From contig DASXTC010000053.1 of the NCBI GenBank assembly GCA_036505635.1, positions 1 to 64,000 on the forward strand: a stretch of 64,000 nucleotides of DNA, read 5' to 3'. This document shows, one piece after another, positions 1-9,596 of this stretch (the stretch's first letter is position 1; each line of letters starts with the position of its first letter). The notes under the pieces were generated by a model that was not told where the DNA came from, made no database searches, and saw only the letters and a list, made by a program, of their open reading frames with translations. The position numbers and the translations under genes are program-made. Source of the stretch: DASXTC01 sp036505635. GTDB lineage: Bacteria; Acidobacteriota; Polarisedimenticolia; JACPZX01; DASXTC01.

Positions 1-3000
1 CGACGCGTCACCGGCGGCCCCGGGGGTGCAGGCGGTGCCGATCTTGCCGACATCGCATGTGCTGGTGCCGGTGTTGCAGTGCCCGCCGATCCGACGGCAG
101 TCGTTCACGCCGTTCGGGTCCTGATCCGCAGGGTGCTGCTCCGACCACTCGAAGTACGGGTCGTCAACCGTCCAGCCCTTCGCTCCGTCGCCGCCCTCGG
201 ATTCGAACCAGCCCATCTCGAACTGGAACTTATCTCCGCTCGGTCCACGGAAGTCCTCGTAGGAGCCGGCGATGGCGTCGATGAGCTCACGGTTGCGGAC
301 CGGGCCCCACGCGGTCGTGTGACCGATTCGTGTGCCCGGGCCGGTGCACTGGAGGTTGGTGGTACAGGCGACGCCGATCTTGGCATCACCGCCGCTCACG
401 CAGATGCCTCCCTGGCAGATGCCAAGGATGCAGGGCAGCTTAGACGTTCCCTGGCACCCGGGGTAGAGCGTTGAATTGGTGTTCGGGTCGTCTATCTGCG
501 TATTGCTCTGGAAGCCGCGGGTGTTGGAGTCGGTGTCCGCCACGGGGAAGGGCATCAGAGGCCGCTCCAGGAAGAAGGTCTCGTGGAGCTGCGAGTTGGC
601 CGTACCGTGGATTCCCTGCTCGTCACCGTTGACAAGCCCGACAGAGTTGATGGAGTTGTCGCTGTCCCGCTTGGGACCGAAGGTCCGCTGTCCGGTGGTG
701 ATGTTCGTCTGCGGACCGACGGCGCCGAACAGGACGCGGTAGCTGTACGAGTCACCCAGGTTGATCGGGCGCCCGTCGTCCTTGTCGACGTTGTTGTCCA
801 GCTCGAGGTTGGTCGCCGTGCCCGCGTCGGCGAAATCCACCTCCTCGTTCCATCCGAGGGATTCCATGCGGACGTCGAACGAGATCCCTCTTGCGTCGGG
901 AGTCGTGTTCACCTTCTTGATCACCGGCGACCAGAGCACGTCGTGGATGTACTCGGTGAAATCGGCCGTCAGTGTGTCACTCGGCACCGCGTACGTCGGA
1001 CAGGCCGAGCCGAAGGTCGGGACCGGACCGTGACCGGCGTGCCAGACCCCCTTGGGAGCCGTATCGCTGCTGCTGACGACTCCGGCGTTCTGACTCTGCC
1101 AGCCGCAGCCGCCCCCTGTGCCATAGAACCAGGCAAGGTCGTTCTGGGCGGAGCCTGCTGACAGACCGGGCTTGCTGTCCGGCGTGCGGAATGCCAGGAA
1201 CCCACCATTTCTGCACTGAAGGGCGACGCACTTTCCTCCGGGGGCCAGGCCGCCGGCCTGACACTGGGAGTCGGTTGTGCACGCCGGGCCCGTGTCCAGG
1301 TGCCACGGCATCATCGCCGCGATCGCCTGGTTCGGGTTGCCGCTGTTGTTCAGCGGCGCGTAGGTGGCCAGCTCGAGGTTACGTGCCTGGGACCCTTCCA
1401 GCAGGACGAGGATCTCGCCGTCCCGGTTGAAGTCCCTGGCAAGCGTGCCGCCGCTGGGCAGATCCGTGTTGTAGCGCAGGATCTGCATGTCGGCCTGCAC
1501 GGCCTCTCTGGACGTGAAGCACTGGCTCGCCGACTCGAGCACACCCGAGAAGTCGGTGCTGCGAGACGAGAAGCAGACCTTCAGGTCCACGGCGCCATCG
1601 GCTCCCGTCAGCGTCTGGGCCGAATCCTCGACCCTGAGGGTCCAGGACGCGATCGATTCCCGGCCGGACGGAATCAGGCCGAGCTCGGCCGTGGACTGGA
1701 GGATCGTGATCGAGTTGCACGGGTTGGCCGAGGTCCCGATGTTCGGATCCACGCAGGAAAGGGTCGCCCTCAGGTTGACCGGGACGCCCACGCTCTGGTT
1801 GGAGAACCCGACCTGATAGACGATCGTCTCGCCGGCATCCAGGGAGAAGTCGCCGCGGCCGCCAACCTGCCGGCCCACGTCGCATCCACCAGAGATCACG
1901 GTCCGACGGACGTTCTCGTTACCCACGCCCCGGACGGGCAGCGAGCCGCCGCCCAGGAGTACTTTGCCGATGAAGGGCTTGCAATTCACCTTGGAGGTGG
2001 TCACCGCGTCGTGGGGCTCTGGTGAGCCGCCGACCGCACCGCTCCGAGGCGACTTGTCGTCGTAGATCGCCTTGATCGTGTACCCGTCCCTCACCTCCAC
2101 GATCCCGTTGTTGCACGCGGGAAGCGAGATGTTCGTGTTCTGGACGCGACGCGCCAGAGGCGTGTTGTAAATGACGTCGCGACCGGGACGGAACGCGCTG
2201 CCGCACGGAGTTCCCGCGGCGGCGATCGAGGCGCAGTAGGCGGGGTCATTTGCCAGCGAGAGGAAGCTGAAGCCCGACTCCTCGTCGAAGACCACGCCGT
2301 TCGGGTCCAGGACCTGGACCTTCGTGTTGTCGCCGACCGAGAGCTGCGGCGTCGACTGGCGCGAGCCGCAAGTGCCGCTCGTGCAGTTGCTGTTGTCCCC
2401 CACCTTGATCAGGAGGGAGTCGGAGCAGTCGTAGATGTTCCGGTTCAGCGAGATGACGCTGTTGTCGGCGTCCGTCGCGACCGGACCGGCGATCGCCAGG
2501 GCGAAGGTCTGCCCGAAGCTGCCGACCGGGATCAACTGGACGTCGTCGGAACCGCCCGCCTTCGCCGAGTTGCACACGCCGTCCGGCCCGGTGCCGATCA
2601 CCGATCCTATGGTGCCGTTTCCGAGACGGAAGGGAAGTGTCGTGTCGTCGGAGCCGCCCGCCGGAGTCGTCGTGAGCGCGTTGTCCGCGCCCGGAGCGAC
2701 ACACGGTGCGTTGGGCGCCCCCGTCGGGCTCAGCCCGCCGGTGGGGAAGCTCACACGGATGCGGTACTTGCCGTTGCCGCCGTTGCCCCGCAGGTTACCG
2801 AGCAACGGGTCGCCGAAGTAGTGCAGCATGACCGATTCGGTCGTGTTCCTTCTGTCGAACCCGTTCTCTGCGGGCTGGTTCGTGTTGGGATCCACGGGCA
2901 GGATGGTGAACGTGCTAGTACTGCACTTGGCGACGGTGGAGAACTGTCCCGTGAAGGTGCTGAACTGGTTGCCGTGGTAGATGCGGTAGTAAGGGTTACC

Positions 3001-5949
3001 CACCTCCGTGAGGTAGGGGGCGTCGCTTCCCGCGTTGGGGTCGACGTTGGCCGTCGCCTTGCAACTGCCGCAGTTGGTCTCCCTGCCCGCGAGAGAGCCG
3101 CAAAGGCCTGCGGCGTTCCTGTCGTAGTCGCCATCCAGCACGGTCAGGTCCAGATCGTTCCTGAGCGTCTCGCCCGTCGCGTCGTACCATGCGAGCGAGA
3201 CCCTCATCTGGTCCCAGCCATGACGGCGGAAAACATCGAACGAGACCGACCCGCCGACGGGGACCACACCGATGCCGGTCGTGCTGCCGTCGGCCGCAGG
3301 AGCGGTCGCATCACGACGCAGCCCGCCGTCAAAGTACTCGTCCGCCACCAGCAGGGCCTGCGGCACGTTGGTGACCGGAGCCACGTTGGTGGTGTCGGGC
3401 GGCCTGACCTCGGTGCGGTAGTTGGTCAGAGGCAGCGTGTTGGCCAGCTCGACCTTGCCGTAACCCTCTTCCGTGATGCAGTTGAGCGGACCGCGCCCCG
3501 TGCAGGTGCTCAGCAGCGGACCCTGCGAGGCCCAGTCGGTGCTGTTGATGAGCAGCGCCTTGACCAGAGCCCCCGACATCTTGGAGATCCGGTCGGCGGT
3601 CGTGGCCGTTGCGCTCGGGTAGAACCCCTTGGCGAAGTAGTCGCGGATCTGGAGGGCCGCACCCGCGATCTTGCCGGCCGAGATGGAGGTACCCGCCTGT
3701 CCCTGTATCAGGATGTTCTCGACCGGAGTGGGGAGGTCGTTGTTATCGTTGTCGAACGACACGGTCTGGGCCAGCGAGATGAAGTAGTCGTTGGAGTAAC
3801 GGCCTTCGCGGCCCTCGAACCCGCCGCCGATGTCCACGCCCGGGGCGATGACGAGGGGCGCGCCCCTCCTCGATGCGAAGGTCGCGGGGCCCTTGGAGGT
3901 GAAGTTCGCGATCGACTCACCGGGATCCAGCGTCGCCTGGACTCGATCGGAGTTGTTCGTGCCGACCGTGACGATGTTCTTCGCCGTGGCGAGGTCGTTC
4001 ACCTGGATGTCTTCCGCCGTGAACGTGTCGTTCGCGTCGGTCGGAGTGAACGGGTCGATGTCGGCGTTGGTCGTCGGGTCGGATCCGTCGTTGCCGACCG
4101 CGGAGACGTGCAGGACCTCGCGGTTCTTGAAGAGCAGGTCGTCGATCCCTGCGGAGCCCGTTCCGGGGCCGGCGGGGTCGTACGAGCCCTGGCCGTTGGT
4201 GAAGTTGTCGTCGAAGTTGACCGGGGCGCCGAACGCGAAGACCGTGACCTTGGCGCCGCGGGCATCGATCGTCGAGTAGTTCGCCGGAGACTGGTGCAGG
4301 TCGCGCCGGAAGATCATGTCCGCGATCCGGTCGGCAGGCTCGTCGCCGGCGTCGACATCCGAGAGGAACACAACCGCGCAGGCCGGCGGGGAGGAGATCG
4401 GCGTGGTGGCTATGTCCTCGAAGATGACTCGAGCGCCGCGCGCCTGGCCATCCAGCGAGAGATGATCCTCGGAGGTGTCATTGAAGAACGTGACGAACTG
4501 GCTGACGGTCCCGATGTCGTTGTACTCCCGACCGAGACCAATCGTGCCGAAGCTGGGGTTCGCGGCGGCGCCGCCGGCCACCAGAGTGCCGTGGCTGTTG
4601 CCGCCCGACTTGCTGATCGAGTCGCAGGTCAGGAAGTCGCCGGTCGACGTCGCGTCGAAGTCGCCACCCTTGAGGTAGGCCTCCACCTTGCGGTGGTTCG
4701 CGCCGACCCCCGTCAGCCCGCCCTTGACTGTAGAGCCCGAGCAATTGGCGTTCAGACAGGCGTGGGCGTTGTCATTTGCGAACGAGTGCGTGTCGATCGT
4801 CAGGCCATTGTCGGCCACTCCCAGGAACTGCGGCTGGACGTCGTAAACGGCGCCCGACAGCGAAAGAGCCGCTCCCGGGTTCGGGTTGGTGTAGGTGGGA
4901 AGGCCTGATGTGAAGGTGCCGCCTCCGTCCACGCCCGCGTCCCGGAAGGGAAAGAGCTGGCCGCCGACGAGACGAGTATCGATCAGACGGCCGATCTCGA
5001 CCATCTGGCTCGTGACGTAGTTCATCTGCTCGAACTCGGACGACTCGCTCACGCCCGAGATGTCCTCGGCCGTCCGGACGAGGGTGAGCAGGCGGTTGTT
5101 GCGGATCGTGAAGGAGATCGACTGGTTGCCGACCAGATCGTACTTCTGCACGATCTCGCCGCCCAGACGCGTGATCGCCTCTTCGACGGACTCCATGCTC
5201 CCGCCCGGCATGATCCCGGCGTGAAGCTGGAGGATGTCGGAGTTCGCGCGCGCTTCGTCGCGCAGCGACTTGCGGCCCACGGCCGGATGGATCCGGTCGG
5301 CCGGAGTGAAGAGGGTCGAATACTGGAAGACCGCCGGCTCCTTCAGGTTCTCGACATCCTTCGACTTGTTGATCCGGACGAGGAAGGCGTTGTTGGGGAC
5401 GTAGCTGACGACCTCAAATCCCCTCTTCGCCATCTCGGCGCGGGCATCCAGGACACCCCTGGTCGCGGCGAAGGTGGGCGTGAACTGGACGATGTAGTAC
5501 TTGCCGCCGCGGCCTGCGCCGTTGGCTGACGCGGGCTGGGCCATCTCGGTTGGCAGGGAGTTGCGATCGCTGGTGCGCCCGATCTTGATTGAGCCCTTCG
5601 AGTTCGGAAGGATCAGGACGTCCGAGTCGGCGAGCTCGCCGACCGCGACATGTCCGTATCCCATGAGCCCTTTGGCATCGGCCTCGGGCCACCAGGACTG
5701 GGTGTCGGGCCTCTTGTAGAACTGCCTTCTCAGGCTGTCGGTGACGCGCAACTCCGCCTGGGCCGCCCAGGGAACTCGCCCATCGCGGGTGCCGGGACCG
5801 CCCATATCGATCTCGGTCCCTTGGACGCCCTGACTCTGCTCCCTCGTTGGGGCGCTGATGAGGAGCGTAAAGGGCAGCACGAGCAGGGCGACGAGCGCCA
5901 CAAGCCCAAAGCTCCTCCAGGAGACGACTGTAGTGCGCCTAGTTGACAT
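1..5949 (-). CDS. Giant secreted subtilisin-like (S8) serine peptidase, 3' end outside window
   Basis: A single uninterrupted frame of 1983 codons runs from ATG at 5949 off the left edge, so the C-terminus is missing. The start has a G7 tract 5 nt upstream. Residues ~10-32 form a hydrophobic signal segment (LVALVALLVLPFTLLI). Residues ~130-235 look like an inhibitor-type propeptide (KYYIVQFTPTF onward). The S8 catalytic triad is recognisable: Asp380 in VADNGL, His453 in NSHGTLVAGG, Ser755 in AGTSISAGKIAG, with oxyanion Asn620 in SAVGNDG. The more than 1200 residues after the protease domain are Asn/Asp/Gly-rich, presumably beta-rich, and include Cys-rich blocks (DSQCQAGG, CQGGICVSGG) like those of extracellular myxobacterial and acidobacterial proteins. 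The likely role is an extracellular or surface protease; substrates are unknown. It is much larger than typical subtilisins (~300-450 aa mature). Confidence 0.9.
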   Translation of the reverse strand, partial: MSTRRTTVVSWRSFGLVALVALLVLPFTLLISAPTREQSQGVQGTEIDMGGPGTRDGRVPWAAQAELRVTDSLRRQFYKRPDTQSWWPEADAKGLMGYGHVAVGELADSDVLILPNSKGSIKIGRTSDRNSLPTEMAQPASANGAGRGGKYYIVQFTPTFAATRGVLDARAEMAKRGFEVVSYVPNNAFLVRINKSKDVENLKEPAVFQYSTLFTPADRIHPAVGRKSLRDEARANSDILQLHAGIMPGGSMESVEEAITRLGGEIVQKYDLVGNQSISFTIRNNRLLTLVRTAEDISGVSESSEFEQMNYVTSQMVEIGRLIDTRLVGGQLFPFRDAGVDGGGTFTSGLPTYTNPNPGAALSLSGAVYDVQPQFLGVADNGLTIDTHSFANDNAHACLNANCSGSTVKGGLTGVGANHRKVEAYLKGGDFDATSTGDFLTCDSISKSGGNSHGTLVAGGAAANPSFGTIGLGREYNDIGTVSQFVTFFNDTSEDHLSLDGQARGARVIFEDIATTPISSPPACAVVFLSDVDAGDEPADRIADMIFRRDLHQSPANYSTIDARGAKVTVFAFGAPVNFDDNFTNGQGSYDPAGPGTGSAGIDDLLFKNREVLHVSAVGNDGSDPTTNADIDPFTPTDANDTFTAEDIQVNDLATAKNIVTVGTNNSDRVQATLDPGESIANFTSKGPATFASRRGAPLVIAPGVDIGGGFEGREGRYSNDYFISLAQTVSFDNDNNDLPTPVENILIQGQAGTSISAGKIAGAALQIRDYFAKGFYPSATATTADRISKMSGALVKALLINSTDWASQGPLLSTCTGRGPLNCITEEGYGKVELANTLPLTNYRTEVRPPDTTNVAPVTNVPQALLVADEYFDGGLRRDATAPAADGSTTGIGVVPVGGSVSFDVFRRHGWDQMRVSLAWYDATGETLRNDLDLTVLDGDYDRNAAGLCGSLAGRETNCGSCKATANVDPNAGSDAPYLTEVGNPYYRIYHGNQFSTFTGQFSTVAKCSTSTFTILPVDPNTNQPAENGFDRRNTTESVMLHYFGDPLLGNLRGNGGNGKYRIRVSFPTGGLSPTGAPNAPCVAPGADNALTTTPAGGSDDTTLPFRLGNGTIGSVIGTGPDGVCNSAKAGGSDDVQLIPVGSFGQTFALAIAGPVATDADNSVISLNRNIYDCSDSLLIKVGDNSNCTSGTCGSRQSTPQLSVGDNTKVQVLDPNGVVFDEESGFSFLSLANDPAYCASIAAAGTPCGSAFRPGRDVIYNTPLARRVQNTNISLPACNNGIVEVRDGYTIKAIYDDKSPRSGAVGGSPEPHDAVTTSKVNCKPFIGKVLLGGGSLPVRGVGNENVRRTVISGGCDVGRQVGGRGDFSLDAGETIVYQVGFSNQSVGVPVNLRATLSCVDPNIGTSANPCNSITILQSTAELGLIPSGRESIASWTLRVEDSAQTLTGADGAVDLKVCFSSRSTDFSGVLESASQCFTSREAVQADMQILRYNTDLPSGGTLARDFNRDGEILVLLEGSQARNLELATYAPLNNSGNPNQAIAAMMPWHLDTGPACTTDSQCQAGGLAPGGKCVALQCRNGGFLAFRTPDSKPGLSAGSAQNDLAWFYGTGGGCGWQSQNAGVVSSSDTAPKGVWHAGHGPVPTFGSACPTYAVPSDTLTADFTEYIHDVLWSPVIKKVNTTPDARGISFDVRMESLGWNEEVDFADAGTATNLELDNNVDKDDGRPINLGDSYSYRVLFGAVGPQTNITTGQRTFGPKRDSDNSINSVGLVNGDEQGIHGTANSQLHETFFLERPLMPFPVADTDSNTRGFQSNTQIDDPNTNSTLYPGCQGTSKLPCILGICQGGICVSGGDAKIGVACTTNLQCTGPGTRIGHTTAWGPVRNRELIDAIAGSYEDFRGPSGDKFQFEMGWFESEGGDGAKGWTVDDPYFEWSEQHPADQDPNGVNDCRRIGGHCNTGTSTCDVGKIGTACTPGAAGDAS

Positions 5950-6371
5950 GTGTTCCCCCCCAAATGACAAACACGCGCCCGCCATCTCCAGCGGGCACCG
6001 ACATACTGGGACAAACCTCTTGAAAGACAACTTGTGCCCGAACAGGGCAAGGGATAAAGACGGAAGATCTCATCGAGAGACCACTACCTCCTGAATTGAC
6101 GTTGGTCTGAAAACATGAAGAGCCGCGTGAGAGCCTCCCACTGCGGCTTTCGGAATGACGGCGCAACTGTATGCCCGAGACGGCAAGAACGCAGAACTGG
6201 ACAACTCGCCCCCACTCGATGGGTCCAGAAGCGTCTTCTTACGGAGAGTAGCGACTGGGCGTTTAGATACGGTGCGACTGGTAAAGCGTCAAGGAGAATC
6301 TTTACCCGCATGACTGAATTTGTTTGACTCCACATCCTCCGGGGAGGCGGTCGGCTGGCCCGATTGCGCCT
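5950..6371. other. Intergenic region upstream of the S8 peptidase
   Basis: This 422-nt region lacks a convincing gene. It must hold the promoter of the S8 peptidase gene (reading left) and the transcript end of the ABC permease. It is less G+C-rich than its surroundings. Apart from the hairpin at 6121-6148 I see no strong promoter match that I can support. Confidence 0.6.
6121..6148 (-). terminator. Candidate terminator hairpin after the ABC permease
   Basis: AGCCGC (6121-6126) pairs with GCGGCT (6143-6148), with an inner partial GTG/CAC pairing. On the minus strand the stem is followed by a modestly T-rich stretch. It lies about 220 nt past the permease stop, so the assignment is tentative. 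Confidence 0.35.
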
Positions 6372-7652
6372 TCATGCCGCCCGGACCCACCGCACCATCT
6401 CCCCGAGAGTCATCTTCTTGCCAGTCATCAAAATGCCGACACGGAATACTTTGGAGACGACCCACAGAGCCGCGATCACGGCAAAAACGAGGATCGCGAT
6501 CGACGCGACGACCTGTAGCGCCGGTGGCGGGGAGAGGGCCAGTCTCATCACCATGACGCTGGGCGTGAAGAACGGGATCATGGAGAGGACGACCGCCAGC
6601 GTGCTCCCCGGCTGCCTCACGATCGCCATGGCCATCAGGAACGGAAATATCTGCATGAGGACCAGCGGCATCTGAGTCTGCTGCGCCTCCATCTCGGTCG
6701 TGCAGACCGCCCCCACTCCCGCGAAGAGCGCGGCGTACAGGAAGTAGCCGAGCAGAAAATACAGGACGAGATAGGCGAGCAGCGAGGGGGTGACGCCGGC
6801 AAGCAGCTCCGGAGTCTGCCCGGCGGAAGCGCCTCGCGCGTAGAGCGCGAACCCCAGCATCGCCCAGATCCCGAGCTGGCTGAGGATCACCAGCGCCTGG
6901 CCGAGGATCTTGCCGGTCATGAGCTGGAAGGGGGTCACGGAGCTGATGAGGACCTCCACGACCCGGTTGGCCTTCTCCTCGAGGAGCCCCCTGGAGAGGG
7001 CCATGCCGGACATGAGGGTTGAGGAGTAGAGGGCGATGGTGAAAAGGACGGCCGTGAGGTATTCGTGCATGAAGTCGCGCTCGCTGGCCTTGCCCTCCTG
7101 GTCGATCTTGACGCTCTTCATGTCCACCTGGCGCGCCAGCGAGCGCACCTGGTCGGGGGTCAACGATGTCTCCCCCAGGCGCACGGCGATGACGACCGCC
7201 GAGAGGGCATCCTCGATCCTCTTGATCGGCTGGAAGTCGCCGACGTTGCCCGAATAGTAGGTCGGGCGCTCTTCCCCGGAGATCACCCCCTCGCCGATCT
7301 CCACGAGGGCGTCCACCTCCATCTGGTCGATCACCGGGCCCGGGACGTTGGGGTCCAGCATGGCGGCCTGCTCGGGGGTCGCCAGCGAGAGAAGGTACCG
7401 GCGCTCCCCCCCCTCCAGGAAGTCCTTCTCCCGATCCAGTGCCAGCTCGCCGTCCAGCTTCTGGAACACCTTGCCCGTCGAGTCGACCACTCCGACGCGC
7501 AGCCTGGTCTGCGGGGTGGTCCTCGCCAGGAACTGCGGCAGGAAAATGGCCGCGGACATAAGGACGGGCACCAGCAGCGTCGATATGATGAAGGCCTTCG
7601 TCCTGACGCTCTCGACGTACTCCCGGCGGATGATCGCGAGCAGCTTATGCAT
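6372..7652 (-). CDS. ABC-2 type exporter permease (NatB-like)
   Basis: This 426-aa membrane subunit of an ABC exporter starts with a cytoplasmic MHKLLAIIRREYVESVRTK, a common opening in NatB/ABC-2 permeases. One membrane segment follows at ~20-42, then a large extracytoplasmic domain (~45-190), then five or six segments in the C-terminal half. Its start overlaps the end of the ATPase gene by 8 nt, so the two are translationally coupled and should form one transporter. Family members export sodium, drugs or peptides. The substrate cannot be read from the sequence. Confidence 0.85.
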   Translation of the reverse strand: MHKLLAIIRREYVESVRTKAFIISTLLVPVLMSAAIFLPQFLARTTPQTRLRVGVVDSTGKVFQKLDGELALDREKDFLEGGERRYLLSLATPEQAAMLDPNVPGPVIDQMEVDALVEIGEGVISGEERPTYYSGNVGDFQPIKRIEDALSAVVIAVRLGETSLTPDQVRSLARQVDMKSVKIDQEGKASERDFMHEYLTAVLFTIALYSSTLMSGMALSRGLLEEKANRVVEVLISSVTPFQLMTGKILGQALVILSQLGIWAMLGFALYARGASAGQTPELLAGVTPSLLAYLVLYFLLGYFLYAALFAGVGAVCTTEMEAQQTQMPLVLMQIFPFLMAMAIVRQPGSTLAVVLSMIPFFTPSVMVMRLALSPPPALQVVASIAILVFAVIAALWVVSKVFRVGILMTGKKMTLGEMVRWVRAA

Positions 7653-8598
7653 GAGGCGCCCCCTCCCTCGGGAGAGCTGCCTCGTTCTCGCGGATGCTCT
7701 CGATGAAGATGTCGTGCAGGGACGGCTCGAGGACCTCGAACCTGCGGACGCGGACGCGGCCGGCTATCTCGGACAGGAGCTGCTGGGGGTCGGCCCCTTC
7801 GGCAAGCCGCAGCTCCAGGAAGCCGTTGTAGGGGTTGAGCGACCGCACGAGGCGGTGCCCCTTGAGGAACTCCCCGTCCCCCTCGAACGCCAGCGCGACG
7901 GAGTTGCGCCCGTAGCCTCCCTTGATGGAGGCCAGGGTGCCGTCGAGGACCTTCCTTCCGCCGTTGATCAGGCAGATCTGATCGCAGAGCCTCTCGGCCT
8001 GCTCCATGATGTGGGTCGAGAAGATGATGGTCCGGCCCGCGCCCTTCAGCTCGACGACGATGTCCTTGAGCAGGTCGGTGTTGATCGGGTCGAGCCCGGA
8101 GAAGGGCTCGTCCAGAAGGATCAGGTCCGGATTGTGGAGGACCGTGGAGATGAACTGGATCTTCTGCTGCATCCCCTTGGACAGCTCGTGGAGCTTCCGG
8201 TCCCTGCAACGGGGCAGATCCACCTTCTCCAGCCATCGGTCGATCCGGGGGCCGGCCTGGCGGGCGGAGACCCCCTTGATGGCCGCCATGTAGATCAGGA
8301 GGTCCCCCACCTTCATCTTGGTGTAGAGACCCCGCTCCTCCGGGAGGTATCCGATCCGGTTGGAGATCTCGCCCGACCACGGGGCGCCGAAGAGCCGCAC
8401 GCTGCCGGAGTCGGGCAGGTAGATGTTGAGCGCCATCCGGATGGTCGTGGACTTGCCCGCCCCATTGGGCCCCAGCAGCCCGAACACGGCGCCCCGGGGC
8501 ACCTCGAGGCTCAGCCCCCGGACGGCCTGCTTGTCACCGAACGACTTGCTGACGTCGTTCAGGGCGAGCGCCGGCCCGGCCCCTGTCTGGTGGGTCAT
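7645..8598 (-). CDS. ABC transporter ATPase (NatA-like)
   Basis: A 317-aa ATPase with Walker A GPNGAGKST, Q-loop region, signature LSKGMQQK and Walker B LILLDEPFSGLDP, ending in a ~90-residue C-terminal extension as in NatA/DrrA-type exporters. Two ATGs stand in tandem (8601 and 8598). The second is preferred because the GGGGGG tract lies 6 nt upstream of it. The frame stays open further upstream, but that part includes the putative promoter and leader hairpin. It is paired with the overlapping permease gene downstream. Confidence 0.9.
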   Translation of the reverse strand: MTHQTGAGPALALNDVSKSFGDKQAVRGLSLEVPRGAVFGLLGPNGAGKSTTIRMALNIYLPDSGSVRLFGAPWSGEISNRIGYLPEERGLYTKMKVGDLLIYMAAIKGVSARQAGPRIDRWLEKVDLPRCRDRKLHELSKGMQQKIQFISTVLHNPDLILLDEPFSGLDPINTDLLKDIVVELKGAGRTIIFSTHIMEQAERLCDQICLINGGRKVLDGTLASIKGGYGRNSVALAFEGDGEFLKGHRLVRSLNPYNGFLELRLAEGADPQQLLSEIAGRVRVRRFEVLEPSLHDIFIESIRENEAALPREGAPHA

Positions 8599-8617
8599 CA
8601 TGTTCCCCCCGAGGTTT

Positions 8618-8640
8618 CGGGCGCCACGTGGCGGCGCCCG
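8618..8640 (-). promoter_or_regulatory. Perfect hairpin in the ABC ATPase leader
   Basis: CGGGCGCC (8618-8625) and GGCGCCCG (8633-8640) form an 8-bp perfect stem around a 7-nt loop, between the putative promoter and the start codon. It could affect mRNA stability or translation. There is no direct evidence of function. Confidence 0.4.
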
Positions 8641-8666
8641 CCCCTTCCCACGCGATGAACGGGCAC

Positions 8667-8697
8667 TATATACGATGCGGCGGGTCCGGCGTTGCAA
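8667..8697 (-). promoter_or_regulatory. Putative promoter of the ABC exporter operon
   Basis: On the minus strand TTGCAA (8697-8692) and TATATA (8672-8667) are spaced by 19 nt, about 65 nt before the ATPase start. It is the only AT-rich hexamer in this 150-nt divergent intergenic region. Confidence 0.45.
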
Positions 8698-8752
8698 CGT
8701 CCGCTCGCCCCTCCTCCTTGATCCACCCCGGGATCTGAGCCAAGATCAAAGC

Positions 8753-9394
8753 GTGATCACCGGCTACAACACGGACATCAAGCACAACGACCGGGTCTTC
8801 CACGTCCAGACCGAGGACAAGGGGGTCGACAACCCGGTCATCGAGTCGCTCGTCTACATGGGAGGCAAGATCGTCGCCTCGCGCCAGTACTCCTACGCCC
8901 CGCTCCTGCGCGAGGGATACACCGAGAAGGCGGTCCAGGAGATGCTCGACTCGCAGCATCGCAAGATGGTGCGCGACATCAACGGCGGTAAGTACGACCC
9001 CGAGGGTCCGCCCCCCTTCGGGGCGGGGATCATCAGCGAACGCACGTTCGACGAGGTCGTCCTGGAGTTCGTGAAAGCACAGGCCCAGTCCGAGAGCCTC
9101 GAGCTGGTCCTGGCGGCAGGGGGGCCTTTCCGCGCCGGCGACATGGTCGTCCTCGATCTGGCGGTGCGGGGCGAGGTGCTCAACAGGCCCGTGGCCGGCG
9201 CGCAGGTCGAGGTGAAGGCCGCGGCCCCCAAGGGGGGCCGGACGGTGAGCCTCTTCATGGGGGTCACCGGGGACACGGGGATGGTGCGCGCCGGCGTGGA
9301 CGTGCCGGAGGAGTTCGCTGGCGGGACCCTGACGGTCAGCGCGCAGGCGGGCTCCGGCGCGGACGAGATGGTCCTGGAGATCGACGCGTCATGA
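8753..9394 (+). CDS. Conserved protein of unknown function, coupled to thiS
   Basis: 213 aa from a GTG start at 8753. Upstream codons in the same frame would run into the promoter of the divergent exporter operon. I do not assign a family. The N-terminal half contains a distinctive ITGYNTDIKHNDRVFHVQTE segment that reads like a small beta-rich recognition domain. The C-terminal ~100 residues (FRAGDMVVLDLAVRGEVLNR onward) look like an Ig- or transthyretin-like beta-sandwich. There is no signal peptide or membrane segment, so it is probably cytoplasmic. Its stop overlaps the thiS start by 4 nt, which ties its expression to thiamine thiazole synthesis, though it is not a known thiamine enzyme. 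No Shine-Dalgarno is visible. Confidence 0.75.
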   Translation: MITGYNTDIKHNDRVFHVQTEDKGVDNPVIESLVYMGGKIVASRQYSYAPLLREGYTEKAVQEMLDSQHRKMVRDINGGKYDPEGPPPFGAGIISERTFDEVVLEFVKAQAQSESLELVLAAGGPFRAGDMVVLDLAVRGEVLNRPVAGAQVEVKAAAPKGGRTVSLFMGVTGDTGMVRAGVDVPEEFAGGTLTVSAQAGSGADEMVLEIDAS

Positions 9395-9594
9395 TCGAGA
9401 TCGTCGTCAACGGACGCAGGCGGGACGTGGATCCCGGGCTCACCCTGGAGTCGCTGCTCGCGGCGCTCGAGCTTCCGCCGGGCCGCGTCGCGGTGGAGCG
9501 CAACCGCCGGGTCGTGCCGCACGGCAGCTTCGCCACCGAGCCGGTGGAGCCGGGCGATTGCTTCGAAGTGGTGACGCTGGTGGGGGGAGGCTGA
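9391..9594 (+). CDS. thiS: ThiS sulfur-carrier protein
   Basis: A 67-aa ubiquitin-fold protein beginning MIEIVVNGRRRDV and ending VVTLVGGG. The C-terminal Gly-Gly is the site that becomes a thiocarboxylate and donates sulfur to ThiG for the thiazole of thiamine. It overlaps the upstream gene by 4 nt, and thiG starts 2 nt after its stop, so the three genes are a tight operon. No thiF, thiO/thiH or thiE lies in the window. Confidence 0.93.
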   Translation: MIEIVVNGRRRDVDPGLTLESLLAALELPPGRVAVERNRRVVPHGSFATEPVEPGDCFEVVTLVGGG

Positions 9595-9596
9595 GC

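Noticed and set aside
2821..4908. 695-codon open frame on the + strand
   Set aside because: It is antisense to the S8 peptidase, whose catalytic motifs are clear on the minus strand. The frame is open only because of G+C-rich codon bias, and its product is a low-complexity Arg/Val/Asp-rich sequence.
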